Positions 8,109-17,088 are shown, counted from the stretch's first letter. The stretch is 24,572 nucleotides of DNA from UBA1081 sp045639185 (GCA_045639185.1 JAZUCO010000167.1:1-24572), one strand, 5' to 3'. A program made the numbers and translations. Notes: generated by a model not told the origin, from the letters alone.

Positions 8109-9255
8109 ATAAGCCGTATTCTGTTTTCATAAAGTTATAAACTCTTTCACAGGTTTTACCGTCTCTGTAGTCATAAAATCTGATTTTTGCTTCATCACGC
8201 TCTTTTTTGTGTGTATCATTGTCTGTTGCTACATTTTTTATAAAGAGCTTGAGGTCGTCAATTGTGTAAAGATACGGTGTTTTGTAATTTGCTTTGAAAT
8301 CATCAAACATCATCGGCCATTTTGCGCTGAATTCTTCAAGGTCTTCAATCGCAAGTGCAATGGGACGCTCAATCATAAGATAGTCATAATAAACAGAAGA
8401 GTAGTCTGTGATGAGAGCATCAGTTTCTGTAAGGAAATCGTAAATCTGCTTTTCACCGAGATATTTATTGTCAGCAATTATGATGTTGCTCATTTCGTCA
8501 AGCTTCATAATGCTTACGTCCTGAGCAGGATGAGGTCTGAGATAAAGAACAGTATTGTTTTCTTTGAGATATTCATTGATTTCAGCCATCTGCTCGTGAG
8601 ATTTGATAACGGGAAGCCCCAGAGGGAAGTTGTTTTCAATTCTCAGATGACCGGTACTTGCGTGCTGACGGTATGTCGGCATCCATACAATGTATGTTTT
8701 ATCTCTGTCTGTTCTTATTCCTTTGTGTTTGTGAAGGATATCAGTTCTGCAATAGCCGAAGTTTCTCATTTCTTCATCTTTGTCACCGATATCATAGAAA
8801 TGCTCGTTAAGGTTGTAAGTTGTGATTGTGTTCATATCAACTTCGCCTTTGAGCAGATCGTATGATTTGACGATTTTAAGAGGCATACCGTGACCGAGGA
8901 AAACACGTTTCTGATTCTTGTGTTTCTTGTGGACATAAGCATTGCAGTCAATAATGAACTTTGCATTACAGCGGTAATAGAGATGTGTGAACCACTGAGA
9001 GAATGTTTCAGGCTTTTTTACAAAGCATTTGATTTTTATACCGCAGAGTTCATCTTTTGCTTTTGATGCTTCACTGACCTGCCATACAGATTTGTATCTT
9101 TTGAGCACATCTGTATTTTCTGCAAGATATCTGAAAAACCAGTATGTGTTGTCTGCAAAATCAGGATTTGCCTCAAAAATTATTATCTTTTTTCTTGGCA
9201 AAAATTTTGTTGCCAGAACCATTATAAGGTTCAGAAGTTTATAAAAACCGTTCAT
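8107..9255 (-). CDS. CDP-glycerol:glycerophosphate glycerophosphotransferase family protein
   Basis: This 382-residue TagB/TagF-family enzyme works at the inner face of the membrane and transfers glycerol phosphate (or a related polyol phosphate) from a CDP-activated donor to a lipid-linked acceptor. Family motifs are clear: LGHGMPLK around H122, RPHP at 240-243 and TDYSSVYYDY at 283-292. The N-terminus has a short hydrophobic patch, then KKIIIFEANPDFADN. It is a single catalytic domain, shorter than polymerising TagF proteins, so it may add one or a few residues. AAAGGTGAT lies before the start. It begins 13 bases after the flippase gene ends and is the second gene of the operon. Whether the product is teichoic acid or a decorated exopolysaccharide is open. 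Confidence 0.9.
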   Translation of the reverse strand: MNGFYKLLNLIMVLATKFLPRKKIIIFEANPDFADNTYWFFRYLAENTDVLKRYKSVWQVSEASKAKDELCGIKIKCFVKKPETFSQWFTHLYYRCNAKFIIDCNAYVHKKHKNQKRVFLGHGMPLKIVKSYDLLKGEVDMNTITTYNLNEHFYDIGDKDEEMRNFGYCRTDILHKHKGIRTDRDKTYIVWMPTYRQHASTGHLRIENNFPLGLPVIKSHEQMAEINEYLKENNTVLYLRPHPAQDVSIMKLDEMSNIIIADNKYLGEKQIYDFLTETDALITDYSSVYYDYLMIERPIALAIEDLEEFSAKWPMMFDDFKANYKTPYLYTIDDLKLFIKNVATDNDTHKKERDEAKIRFYDYRDGKTCERVYNFMKTEYGL

Positions 9256-9268
9256 TATATCACCTTTT

Positions 9269-10738
9269 TCAAGCTGATTTTTTCTTCAGGAAAGAAGAAA
9301 GAAATTCCATTGCAGTTTTTTTCAGGTATGTGAAAGCTTCAATTTTGAAAATTACAGAAATAAGAAGATAAATCACACCGCCTGCTGCAACCTGAATAAT
9401 CATAAGAGGAAGAGGGCTGAGAGTCAGAAGTGAGCCGATAAAGTAAACAGCCACAGCCATAATTGTTGAGGGAATAATACCTCCTGACAAATCAATGGCA
9501 AGCTCTTTATAGCTGTACCCTATAAGCTTTTTATTCGGCAGAGTGTTGACGATTGAAGCAATAAGAGTTGTTGCAAGAAGGCTTAATGCAATTGCTTCAA
9601 CACTGTGCCACATTACAGCTAAAAGAATTGCAAATCCTGAACCTTTTTTAATGATTTCAAGTTTAAGGAGAATATCACTTCTGCCCACTGCTTTTATAGC
9701 CTGAAGATTTGCTGTCTGAATCGGTTCAAAAGCGAATGCGATACAGTAAATCTGCAGATAAGGTACGCAGGGGAGCCATTTTTCAGTAAGAAGCAATGTA
9801 ATAAGAGGCTCAGCAACAACTGCAAGACCAAACATAAGCGGACACATAATGTATGTGGTTGTTCTGATTGATCGTCTTACCATATTCTTTACATCAGAGG
9901 GATTGCTTTGTGCATTTGAAATGGCAGGGAAGAGAACATTTGAAATTGTTGTGTTGATGTTTGTAACAATGATGTTGGGAATCTGTTTACCTTTATCAAA
10001 GAATGCAAGGTCATTGTTTGTGTAAAGTTTGCCTATAACAAGCAGACGCAGTTCATTGTAAATTTCACCGATAAGACCTGCAACAAGGAGCTTCCAGCCG
10101 TATCTGAAGAGTGTTTTGAGTCTTGACCATGAGAATCTCAGTTCAGGCTTCCAATGGATTGTGAAAGCAAGAATAACAGTACCCATAAGTGTGTTTGTGA
10201 GATACTGTCCTACAAGTGCCCATACACCGTATCCCGCATATGCCATATAAATACCTACAACAGCAGAAACAACTGTGCCGACGATTGTGGAAAGAAAAAA
10301 CTTTCTGAAAATCATTTTTTTGCCGACGTATGCCTGCTGAACATTATTTATTGATGTAAGTGGGATTCTTATACCCATTACTCTGAGTACAGGGGTAAGT
10401 AATTCGTATCCTTCTCCGTAGAAAGATGCAATAAGCGGGGCTGTGAAGAAAAGAATCAGATAAAGAACAATTGATGCGCCGGTCTGAAAATACAGAACGG
10501 TAGAGAAATCAAGATTGTCCGAATCCTTTTTCTGGATAAGAGCATTACCGAAACCGTTTGTAACAATACAGTTTGCAAATGTTATGAAAATCATAACAAG
10601 TGTGATAAGACCATATGCATCGGGCGCCAGAAGTCTTGCGAGAATAACAGATACCACAAATGTAACAACTTGTGCCGATATTCTTTCTGCAAACTTCCAG
10701 ATAAGACCTGAAAGAACCTTGCTTTTGGTGTTTTCCAT
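9269..10738 (-). CDS. Polysaccharide flippase of the Wzx/MOP superfamily
   Basis: This 489-residue integral membrane protein has about 12-14 hydrophobic helices along its whole length. Its start (KVLSGLIWKFAERISAQ, then ARLLAPDAYGL) is typical of WzxC-like oligosaccharide flippases, which move undecaprenyl-linked repeat units across the membrane. The chosen ATG at 10738 has CGGAG about seven bases upstream; the frame is open for 17 more codons but without a ribosome site. It is the first gene after a strong minus-strand promoter, and the CDP-glycerol transferase follows closely. Together they suggest assembly and export of a phosphopolyol-bearing surface glycan. No glycosyltransferases or polymerase lie in the window, so the remaining pathway must be elsewhere. 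Confidence 0.9.
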   Translation of the reverse strand: MENTKSKVLSGLIWKFAERISAQVVTFVVSVILARLLAPDAYGLITLVMIFITFANCIVTNGFGNALIQKKDSDNLDFSTVLYFQTGASIVLYLILFFTAPLIASFYGEGYELLTPVLRVMGIRIPLTSINNVQQAYVGKKMIFRKFFLSTIVGTVVSAVVGIYMAYAGYGVWALVGQYLTNTLMGTVILAFTIHWKPELRFSWSRLKTLFRYGWKLLVAGLIGEIYNELRLLVIGKLYTNNDLAFFDKGKQIPNIIVTNINTTISNVLFPAISNAQSNPSDVKNMVRRSIRTTTYIMCPLMFGLAVVAEPLITLLLTEKWLPCVPYLQIYCIAFAFEPIQTANLQAIKAVGRSDILLKLEIIKKGSGFAILLAVMWHSVEAIALSLLATTLIASIVNTLPNKKLIGYSYKELAIDLSGGIIPSTIMAVAVYFIGSLLTLSPLPLMIIQVAAGGVIYLLISVIFKIEAFTYLKKTAMEFLSSFLKKKSA

Positions 10739-10777
10739 ATTTATTCTCCGTTTATAGTTATATAATAATCTTAAAAC

Positions 10778-10806
10778 ATTATATATCACACAAAAATTAA
10801 AGTCAA
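10778..10806 (-). promoter_or_regulatory. Promoter of the flippase/transferase operon
   Basis: Read on the minus strand, TTGACT (10806-10801) and TATAAT (10783-10778) are 17 bases apart. Transcription would begin about 30 bases upstream of the flippase start codon. Confidence 0.8.
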
Positions 10807-10864
10807 TATACTGAAGATTTATGCGGATAAATAAGTTTGTGCTGTAAATAATTCTTGTTTGCTA

Positions 10865-10893
10865 TTGACGATTGATGAATCGGAGACTATAAT
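10865..10893 (+). promoter_or_regulatory. Promoter of the zinc-ribbon membrane protein gene
   Basis: TTGACG at 10865-10870 and TATAAT at 10888-10893 have a 17-base spacer. The promoter sits downstream of an in-frame TTG at 10859, which rules out that early start and supports the ATG at 10925. Confidence 0.85.
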
Positions 10894-10924
10894 GAGTCTA
10901 TCCCATATAAAAAGGAGAGGTTTT

Positions 10925-12073
10925 ATGTATTGCACAAATTGCGGCAATCCCAGTGAAGACAAAATCTGCAAAGTCTGCGGTGTAAAGAAAAATCAGTCAA
11001 AGAATTTCTGTGCTCATTGTGGTATGCAGCTTGTTATGGGTTGTTCAAAATGTCCCAACTGTTCAGAAAGTGTAAAAATTCCTGCAATCTTCAAGATTCT
11101 TAATGTTATAAGATTTCTTGCAGGTATCGGTTATGCAATAGGCTCTCTTGTTGCATTTGCATTCTTAGGCACACTTTCACAGTATGACAGTATTACAAAA
11201 TATGCAGTTCTTGCAGTTATTCTTCTGATAGTATCTGTTGCTCTTATTGTTGTTCCCGGAATCATAACAAAGAAAAACAATGCAAATAACAAGTCAAGAA
11301 CTATTTCAATGATACTGACTCTTGTTATGATTGTTGCTGCTGTTGTAATCAACGGTATTGCACAGTCAGAATATGCAAGAATTGATGCTATCAGAATTGA
11401 AGCAGAGCAGAAAGCTGCAGAAGAAGCAGCTGCTGCACAGCTTGATAAGGAATACGGTGAATTTACTGCATTCTTTGCTGAGGGCAAGTATTCGGAAGCT
11501 CTTGCATATGTTGCACTTGAAAACAGAGACAGCCGTTTCCGCCAGAAGGCAGATTATGCTGATTACTGCAATTATGCAAACGGAATGATTGCATTTGAAG
11601 CAGATCCTTACTGTGAAACATTCCTTGCAATTGAATATCTTAATAAATGTTCAGAAGGATTCCTTGATACAGCAGAAAAACTTGCAGAAATAAGAGGCAC
11701 ATTCTCTCAGATTGTAGGCTTATTTGAAATGAAGGATTCACCTATGCCGGTATATCTTTCAATCAATGAGAATGGCGAAGTAGGCTTTGTTGTCGGTGAA
11801 GACAAATATGCTGAAGGTGTTGCAGGTTATACAAATAAAGTCTGCCGTGAAAAGGTGCAGGCTTCAAATGGTGAAGGTTGGACAATTATCATTACAGAAT
11901 CACATTATGAAAACGGTGAGTTTGAATATCCTCCCTGCTACACAATGGTGCAGATTACAGATATGACAAACGGTTTCGCTCTTCTTGGTATAAATGAAGA
12001 CGAATTTGCAGTATATGAGGGTTATTTCATTAAAATCTCAGATACTCCTCTTCCGCAGAGAACAAACTATTAA
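10925..12073 (+). CDS. Zinc-ribbon membrane protein of unknown function
   Basis: This 382-residue protein is not assigned to a functional family. The N-terminus has CTNC and CKVC (Cys 3, 6, 15, 18), then CAHC and a CSKCPNC cluster (Cys 29, 32, 40, 43, 46), giving two zinc ribbons on the cytoplasmic side. Three hydrophobic segments follow at about 61-84, 93-115 and 127-146. Next comes an alanine/glutamate-rich helix (about 150-175), likely coiled, and a soluble C-terminal domain of about 200 residues. AAAGGAGAGG is directly upstream of ATG 10925. The gene has its own promoter and terminator. The zinc-ribbon plus membrane layout is common among Firmicutes proteins proposed to sense or organise at the membrane, but no specific role can be read here. 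Confidence 0.85.
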   Translation: MYCTNCGNPSEDKICKVCGVKKNQSKNFCAHCGMQLVMGCSKCPNCSESVKIPAIFKILNVIRFLAGIGYAIGSLVAFAFLGTLSQYDSITKYAVLAVILLIVSVALIVVPGIITKKNNANNKSRTISMILTLVMIVAAVVINGIAQSEYARIDAIRIEAEQKAAEEAAAAQLDKEYGEFTAFFAEGKYSEALAYVALENRDSRFRQKADYADYCNYANGMIAFEADPYCETFLAIEYLNKCSEGFLDTAEKLAEIRGTFSQIVGLFEMKDSPMPVYLSINENGEVGFVVGEDKYAEGVAGYTNKVCREKVQASNGEGWTIIITESHYENGEFEYPPCYTMVQITDMTNGFALLGINEDEFAVYEGYFIKISDTPLPQRTNY

Positions 12074-12081
12074 TAAAAATG

Positions 12082-12112
12082 GTCACCGGTTAACTCCGGT
12101 GACTTTCTTTTT
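12082..12112 (+). terminator. Rho-independent terminator after the zinc-ribbon gene
   Basis: GTCACCGG at 12082-12089 pairs with CCGGTGAC at 12096-12103 around a six-base loop. TTTCTTTTT follows. Confidence 0.9.
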
Positions 12113-12156
12113 ATTGCAAAAACTTGCAAAATGATTCGCCAAAATAAAAAAAACAA

Positions 12157-12185
12157 TTTACAAATGAGAAAATATGTGGTATCAT
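12157..12185 (+). promoter_or_regulatory. Promoter of the single-pass surface protein gene
   Basis: TTTACA at 12157-12162 and TATCAT at 12180-12185 are separated by 17 bases. Start of transcription would be around 12192, leaving a leader of about 33 bases. Confidence 0.65.
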
Positions 12186-12224
12186 ATCATTTAATATAAA
12201 AGAATTTTATTGGGAGAGAACAAA

Positions 12225-13193
12225 ATGGCAGGGAACAGAAGAAAAAATGTCAAATCTTATAACAGAGGCGGCGACGGTGTAACCACAGGTCTTCTTGTGG
12301 GTATTCTTGCGGTAGGTTTATGTATTCTCGCAGTTTCAATTGTAGGTCTTATGGGTGTTTCAGGTAATATGGGCGGCAATTCATTGCAGAGTGCACCTCA
12401 GGGAAATGCAGGAACAATGCAGCAGGGCGGCACTCAGACAGGCACCAATACGGGCAATACCGTGACTCCCGGTGCAACAGGAAACCAGGGCGGTTCAACA
12501 AACACAGACAGTAATGCAATGCAGAATGTTGATACTGAAAATCTTCCTTCAACTGCTCCTGCATCAGATGAAGAATGGCTCAACTTCTTCAATACAGCAG
12601 TTAACAAGCTCAAGACAGACACTCCCGCAATGACAAAGTCAAAACAGACTCAGACAGTAGACATCAAGCTTTCAAACCCTCTCGGTGATGCTTATGTCGG
12701 TGTAGCTAAAGATAAATATCTTTCAAATGAGGTTGTTGAAACTCCTATTGCAAAGGGTGATACAGCTGCAGCCAAAACTCATGTTTCACCTGACGGTGCA
12801 GATTTTGTTTCAGCACTTACACTTGCAGATATCAAATCAATTCAGGGCGGTGTGGACAGCACAGGTAACTATGTAATCACAATTGCAATGAATGATATGT
12901 CAAATCCTGAGATGTCAGGTCCTTACGGTAAGATCTTCCAGTTTATGACTGTTGATGATGTTATGAATACATATGCTCCCGGTATGGGCGCAACTGTTGA
13001 CAGAAGTAATGTTGAAGTTAAATTCACAAACTGTACAGCTTCTGCAACAATCACTCCTGACGGTCAGGTTGTTTCATATCAGACAACTGTTAACGGTAAT
13101 CTTCTTCTCAAGGAAGCAAAAATCAAGATCATTACAACTGACCTTGATGCAACACTTTTCAGCGAAACAAAATATTATAACATTGCTTGGTAA
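12225..13193 (+). CDS. Single-pass membrane protein with low-complexity linker, unknown function
   Basis: This 322-residue protein is of unknown family. A basic N-terminus (RRKNVK) leads to one hydrophobic helix at about residues 19-44 with no lipobox or clear cleavage site. It is therefore probably anchored with the rest outside the cell. Residues about 46-110 form a low-complexity linker rich in Gly, Asn, Gln and Thr. From about residue 115 a soluble domain begins (DEEWLNFFNTAVNKLK) and continues to the end with alternating beta-like segments. GGGAGAG at 12212-12218 precedes ATG 12225. It is monocistronic between its own promoter and terminator. The N-terminal RNG-rich start followed by one helix resembles surface-displayed binding proteins, but this is only a likeness. 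Confidence 0.82.
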   Translation: MAGNRRKNVKSYNRGGDGVTTGLLVGILAVGLCILAVSIVGLMGVSGNMGGNSLQSAPQGNAGTMQQGGTQTGTNTGNTVTPGATGNQGGSTNTDSNAMQNVDTENLPSTAPASDEEWLNFFNTAVNKLKTDTPAMTKSKQTQTVDIKLSNPLGDAYVGVAKDKYLSNEVVETPIAKGDTAAAKTHVSPDGADFVSALTLADIKSIQGGVDSTGNYVITIAMNDMSNPEMSGPYGKIFQFMTVDDVMNTYAPGMGATVDRSNVEVKFTNCTASATITPDGQVVSYQTTVNGNLLLKEAKIKIITTDLDATLFSETKYYNIAW

Positions 13194-13215
13194 TTCATAT
13201 CAAAAAAAAATCTTT

Positions 13216-13253
13216 GCAGGGTGTATATTTTTACATCCTGCTTGTTTCTTTTT
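13216..13253 (+). terminator. Rho-independent terminator before the ABC operon
   Basis: GCAGGGTGTA at 13216-13225 pairs with TACATCCTGC at 13232-13241 (one G-T pair, six-base loop). TTGTTTCTTTTT follows. The T run ends just before the -35 box of the ABC promoter. Confidence 0.9.
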
Positions 13254-13254
13254 A

Positions 13255-13283
13255 TTGACACTTGCAAAGCATAAGAGTATAAT
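13255..13283 (+). promoter_or_regulatory. Full-consensus promoter of the first ABC pair
   Basis: TTGACA at 13255-13260 and TATAAT at 13278-13283 both match the sigma-A consensus exactly, with a 17-base spacer. This predicts strong expression unless repressed. Confidence 0.9.
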
Positions 13284-13339
13284 TTAATAAATACAGATTT
13301 TTATAATATTAATATAAATATATAAAGGAGAAAATGCAT

Positions 13340-15091
13340 ATGATAAAACGACTTGCAAAATGTATCAGAGAGTATATGCGCAGCACAATTCTTACTCCTG
13401 TTTTTGTTATCGGTGAAGTTATTATGGAGGTTGTCATTCCTCTTCTTATGGCAAGCCTTATTGATAACGGCATAAATGTCGGCGGCGATGACGGAATGAA
13501 CTATGTTCTCAAAATGGGTGTTGCATTGCTTGTCTGTGCGCTTATTTCAATGTTCTTCGGCAGTGTTGCAGGCAGAACATGTGCTGTTGCCAGTGCAGGT
13601 TTTGCAAAAAACTTAAGACACGATATGTTTTACAGTATTCAGAACTTTGCTTTCTCAAATATTGATAAATTTTCAACTGCAAGCCTTGTTACAAGACTTA
13701 CAACTGATGTAAATAATGTTCAGCAGTCATTTATGATGATTATCAGAATGGCTGTAAGAAGCCCTATGATGTTCGTTTTTAGTTTTGCTTTCGCATTCGG
13801 TATCAATGCAAAACTCGCTTCTGTTTTCCTTTGTGTTGTTCCGTTCCTTCTTCTCGGAATGTTCCTTATCATCAGAAAAGCACATCCTCTTTTCAAGAGA
13901 GTTTTCAAAACTTATGATAAACTCAATTCAGTTGTTGAAGAAAATGTAAGAGGTATCCGTGTTGTAAAATCATTCAACAGACAGAATTTTGAAATTGAAA
14001 AATTCCAGAATATTTCAGGCAGTATCTACAATGACTTTGTAAAAGCAGAAAAAACAATCGCATTCAATGCACCTCTTATGCAGATGAGTGTTTATGTCTG
14101 CACAATGCTTATTTCCTGGTTTGGTGCAAAACTTATTGTTGATACAGGTGCAACAGAGCTTACAACGGGCGAACTTATGAGTCTGTTTACATACACATCT
14201 CAGCTTCTCAACAGCCTTATGTTTGTTTCAATGATTTTTGTTATGATGACAATGTCAAAGGCAAGCGCAGAGAGAATTGTTGAAGTGCTTGATGAGAAGA
14301 GCGATATTGCTGAAAAGGCTGATGCTGAAACAACTGTAAAAGACGGTTCAATTGTATTTGAAAATGTTGATTTCTCATATTCAAAAAATGCAGATAAACT
14401 CTGTCTTGACAATATTAATATTTCAATCGCATCAGGTGAAACTGTGGGTGTTATTGGCGGTACAGGTTCATCAAAATCAACTTTTGTTCAGCTTATTCCC
14501 AGACTTTATGATGTAAAAGAGGGTAGTGTCAGAGTCGGCGGTACAGATGTTCGTGATTATTCACTCGAATCTCTGAGAAACGAAGTTGCAATGGTTCTTC
14601 AGAAAAATGTCCTTTTCTCAGGCACAATCAAAGAAAACCTCTGCTGGGGTAAAGAAGATGCAACTGATGAAGAAATCAGAAAGGCTTGTGAACTTGCTTG
14701 TGCAGATGAATTTATTCAGAAATTCCCCGATGGATATGATACTTATATCGAGCAGGGCGGTGCCAATGTTTCAGGCGGTCAGAAACAGCGTCTTTGCATA
14801 GCACGTGCACTTCTCAAAAAACCTAAGATTCTTATTCTTGATGACTCAACAAGCGCTGTTGATACAGCAACTGATGCGTCAATAAGAAAAGCTTTCAGAG
14901 AAGAAATTCCCGAAACCACAAAAATTATCATTGCGCAGCGTGTTTCCTCGGTTCAGGATGCAGACAGAATAATTGTTCTTGATGACGGAAAAATTTCTGC
15001 CGTGGGTACACATAATGAATTGCTTGAAACAAGCAGCATTTACAAAGAAGTATATGAATCACAGAAGAAAGGAGATGACAACAATGGCTGA
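13340..15091 (+). CDS. ABC exporter half-transporter, degenerate subunit of pair 1
   Basis: This 583-residue type IV (B-family) ABC exporter half has an N-terminal six-helix membrane domain (about 1-310) and a C-terminal nucleotide-binding domain. The Walker A loop reads GGTGSSKS at 373-380 with K379; two serines replace the usual G-C/A-G before the lysine. The signature VSGGQ is normal. Walker B ends in LDDS, so the catalytic glutamate position holds D502, and the switch histidine is Q533 (AQRV). These changes mark the degenerate half of a heterodimer. AAAGGAG at 13324-13330 favours ATG 13340, nine bases away, over ATG 13334. The partner gene overlaps its 3' end by eight bases. Multidrug-like export is typical for the family; the substrate is unknown. 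Confidence 0.93.
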   Translation: MIKRLAKCIREYMRSTILTPVFVIGEVIMEVVIPLLMASLIDNGINVGGDDGMNYVLKMGVALLVCALISMFFGSVAGRTCAVASAGFAKNLRHDMFYSIQNFAFSNIDKFSTASLVTRLTTDVNNVQQSFMMIIRMAVRSPMMFVFSFAFAFGINAKLASVFLCVVPFLLLGMFLIIRKAHPLFKRVFKTYDKLNSVVEENVRGIRVVKSFNRQNFEIEKFQNISGSIYNDFVKAEKTIAFNAPLMQMSVYVCTMLISWFGAKLIVDTGATELTTGELMSLFTYTSQLLNSLMFVSMIFVMMTMSKASAERIVEVLDEKSDIAEKADAETTVKDGSIVFENVDFSYSKNADKLCLDNINISIASGETVGVIGGTGSSKSTFVQLIPRLYDVKEGSVRVGGTDVRDYSLESLRNEVAMVLQKNVLFSGTIKENLCWGKEDATDEEIRKACELACADEFIQKFPDGYDTYIEQGGANVSGGQKQRLCIARALLKKPKILILDDSTSAVDTATDASIRKAFREEIPETTKIIIAQRVSSVQDADRIIVLDDGKISAVGTHNELLETSSIYKEVYESQKKGDDNNG

Positions 15092-17051
15092 TGAAAAAGC
15101 ACGTCAGATGCCTCCAATGGGAGGTCCCGGAAGACGAGGCGGAATGGTTGCAAAACCCGATGTGAAAATCAATAAAGATACAGTCAGGAGACTTTTCGGA
15201 TATTTCAGTGAATACAAGTTTCATCTGATTTTTGTTTTTGTTTTCATCATCCTGAGTTCAATTGCAAGTGTAGCTTCTTCACTTTTCCTTGAAACACTTA
15301 TTGATGATTACATTGCACCTATGCTTCTTCCCGATTCTGCGGTAGGATTCTCAGACCTTTTTGTTGCACTCTGCAAAATAGCTTGTCTTTTCCTAGGCGG
15401 AGCCCTTGCAGGTCTGCTTTACAACAGAATAATGTCAAATGTTTCTCAGGGTATTCTTAAAAAAATCAGAGACAGAATGTTTGCCCATATGCAGACTCTT
15501 CCCATAAAATATTTTGATGCTCACAACTTCGGCGATACAATGAGTTTTTATACAAACGATACAGACGCCCTCAGACAGATGATTTCTCAGTCTGTGCCGC
15601 AGGCAATGTCATCTCTTGTAACAATTGTGTCAATATTCTTCTCAATGCTCCGTCAGAGCGTATGGCTTACACTTTATGTTGTCGTATTCCTTTTTGTAAT
15701 AACAAGAATCATCGGTTTTATCGGCAAAAAAAGCGGTATGTTCTTTATGAAACAGCAGCGTTCCGTTGCTTCTGTAAACAGCTTTATTGAGGAAATGATC
15801 AACGGACAGAAAGTTGTCAAGGTTTTCTGCCACGAAGATAAAAACAAAGAAGAATTTGACTTAAGAAACGGCGAACTTTGTCATAATATGACTACAGCCA
15901 ATACATACGGTAATATTGTCGGTCCTATTATGAACAATATCGGCTACATTCTTTATGTAGGACTTGCAATTCTCGGCGGTATTCTTGCAATCAAGGGGGT
16001 AACAAACCTTACGCTCTTCGGTTTTGAAGATGAACCTATAACACTCGGTGCAATTGCATCATTCCTTACAATGTCAAGAAGCTTTGTAATGCCTATTTCT
16101 CATATTTCACAGCAGATAAATGCTATTGCAATGGCTATGGCAGGTGCGGAAAGAATTTTCAGCCTTATTGATGAATCTTCTGAGACAGACGAAGGTTACG
16201 TTACTCTTGTCAATGCTAAGACAGATAAAAACGGCAACATCACAGAATGCGAAGAAAGAACAGGCGAGTGGGCATGGAAACATCCTCACAGAGACGGAAC
16301 TGTTACATATACACAGCTTAAAGGTGACATTGTTCTTGATGATGTTGACTTCGCTTATGTTGAAGGCAAAACAGTTCTTAATAATGTTTCACTCTATGCT
16401 GAACCCGGTCAGAAAGTTGCTTTTGTCGGTGCTCCCGGTGCCGGTAAAACAACAATCACAAATCTTATCAACAGATTCTATGATATTGCAGACGGTAAAA
16501 CCCGTTATGACGGCATAAATATCAATAAAATCAGAAAAGCAGACCTGCGTCGTTCAATGGGTATCGTTCTTCAGGATGTAAATCTCTTCACGGGTACTGT
16601 TATGGATAATATCCGCTACGGTAAACTTGATGCAACAGATGAAGAATGTATTGCAGCAGCAAAACTTGCAAACGCAGACGGCTTTATCAGAATGCTCCCC
16701 GACGGTTACAATACAGTTCTTGAGGGTGACGGCAGCGGACTCTCTCAGGGACAGCGTCAGCTCATTTCAATTGCAAGAGCTGCAGTTGCAGATCCTCCCG
16801 TTATGATTCTCGATGAAGCTACTTCTTCAATCGATACAAGAACAGAAGTAATCGTTCAGCGCGGTATGGATGCTCTTATGCACGGCAGAACAGTTTTTGT
16901 TATTGCTCACAGACTTTCCACCGTCAAGAATTCAGATGTCATTATGGTTCTTGATAAGGGCAGAATAATTGAGCGTGGCAATCACGAAAAACTTATTGCA
17001 GAAAAGGGTAAATATTATCAGCTTTATACAGGCGCATTCGAACTCGATTAA
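15084..17051 (+). CDS. ABC exporter half-transporter, catalytic subunit of pair 1
   Basis: This 655-residue partner of the preceding gene opens with a Met/Gly/Pro/Arg-rich cytoplasmic tail (MPPMGGPGRRGG), as seen in several Firmicutes heterodimeric exporters. The six-helix membrane domain and nucleotide-binding domain follow. Walker A is GAPGAGKT with K455, Walker B is LDEAT with D577 and E578, and the switch histidine is H609 (AHRLS). The signature is LSQGQ instead of LSGGQ. Its intact Walker A/B can thus pair with the normal SGGQ of the first subunit, making one active ATP site per dimer. About 35 extra residues lie between membrane and nucleotide-binding domains (DEGYV to YTQLKG). The start at 15084 has AAAGGAG nine bases upstream and overlaps the previous stop; the longer frame from 14973 is unsupported. 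Confidence 0.93.
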   Translation: MADEKARQMPPMGGPGRRGGMVAKPDVKINKDTVRRLFGYFSEYKFHLIFVFVFIILSSIASVASSLFLETLIDDYIAPMLLPDSAVGFSDLFVALCKIACLFLGGALAGLLYNRIMSNVSQGILKKIRDRMFAHMQTLPIKYFDAHNFGDTMSFYTNDTDALRQMISQSVPQAMSSLVTIVSIFFSMLRQSVWLTLYVVVFLFVITRIIGFIGKKSGMFFMKQQRSVASVNSFIEEMINGQKVVKVFCHEDKNKEEFDLRNGELCHNMTTANTYGNIVGPIMNNIGYILYVGLAILGGILAIKGVTNLTLFGFEDEPITLGAIASFLTMSRSFVMPISHISQQINAIAMAMAGAERIFSLIDESSETDEGYVTLVNAKTDKNGNITECEERTGEWAWKHPHRDGTVTYTQLKGDIVLDDVDFAYVEGKTVLNNVSLYAEPGQKVAFVGAPGAGKTTITNLINRFYDIADGKTRYDGININKIRKADLRRSMGIVLQDVNLFTGTVMDNIRYGKLDATDEECIAAAKLANADGFIRMLPDGYNTVLEGDGSGLSQGQRQLISIARAAVADPPVMILDEATSSIDTRTEVIVQRGMDALMHGRTVFVIAHRLSTVKNSDVIMVLDKGRIIERGNHEKLIAEKGKYYQLYTGAFELD

Positions 17052-17059
17052 TTAAATAC

Positions 17060-17088
17060 TTGAATAATATGAAGCAATATGCTATAAT
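17060..17088 (+). promoter_or_regulatory. Promoter of the second ABC pair
   Basis: TTGAAT at 17060-17065 and TATAAT at 17083-17088 are 17 bases apart. The -10 box is contained in the left arm of the palindrome at 17072-17112, so the start of transcription would fall in or near its loop. Confidence 0.7.

Noticed and set aside
8209..8865. A 218-codon open frame on the plus strand opposite the CDP-glycerol transferase
   Set aside because: It is fully antisense to a gene with clear family motifs, has no ribosome site, and its product is Cys/Val/Phe-rich without any recognisable domain.
10859..10924. Upstream in-frame start of the zinc-ribbon protein
   Set aside because: A TTGACG/TATAAT promoter at 10865-10893 lies inside this extension, and AAAGGAGAGG directly precedes ATG 10925.
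14973..15083. Extended start of the second ABC subunit inside the first
   Set aside because: It would overlap the end of the first subunit by over 100 bases, whereas AAAGGAG at 15068-15074 is correctly placed for ATG 15084.
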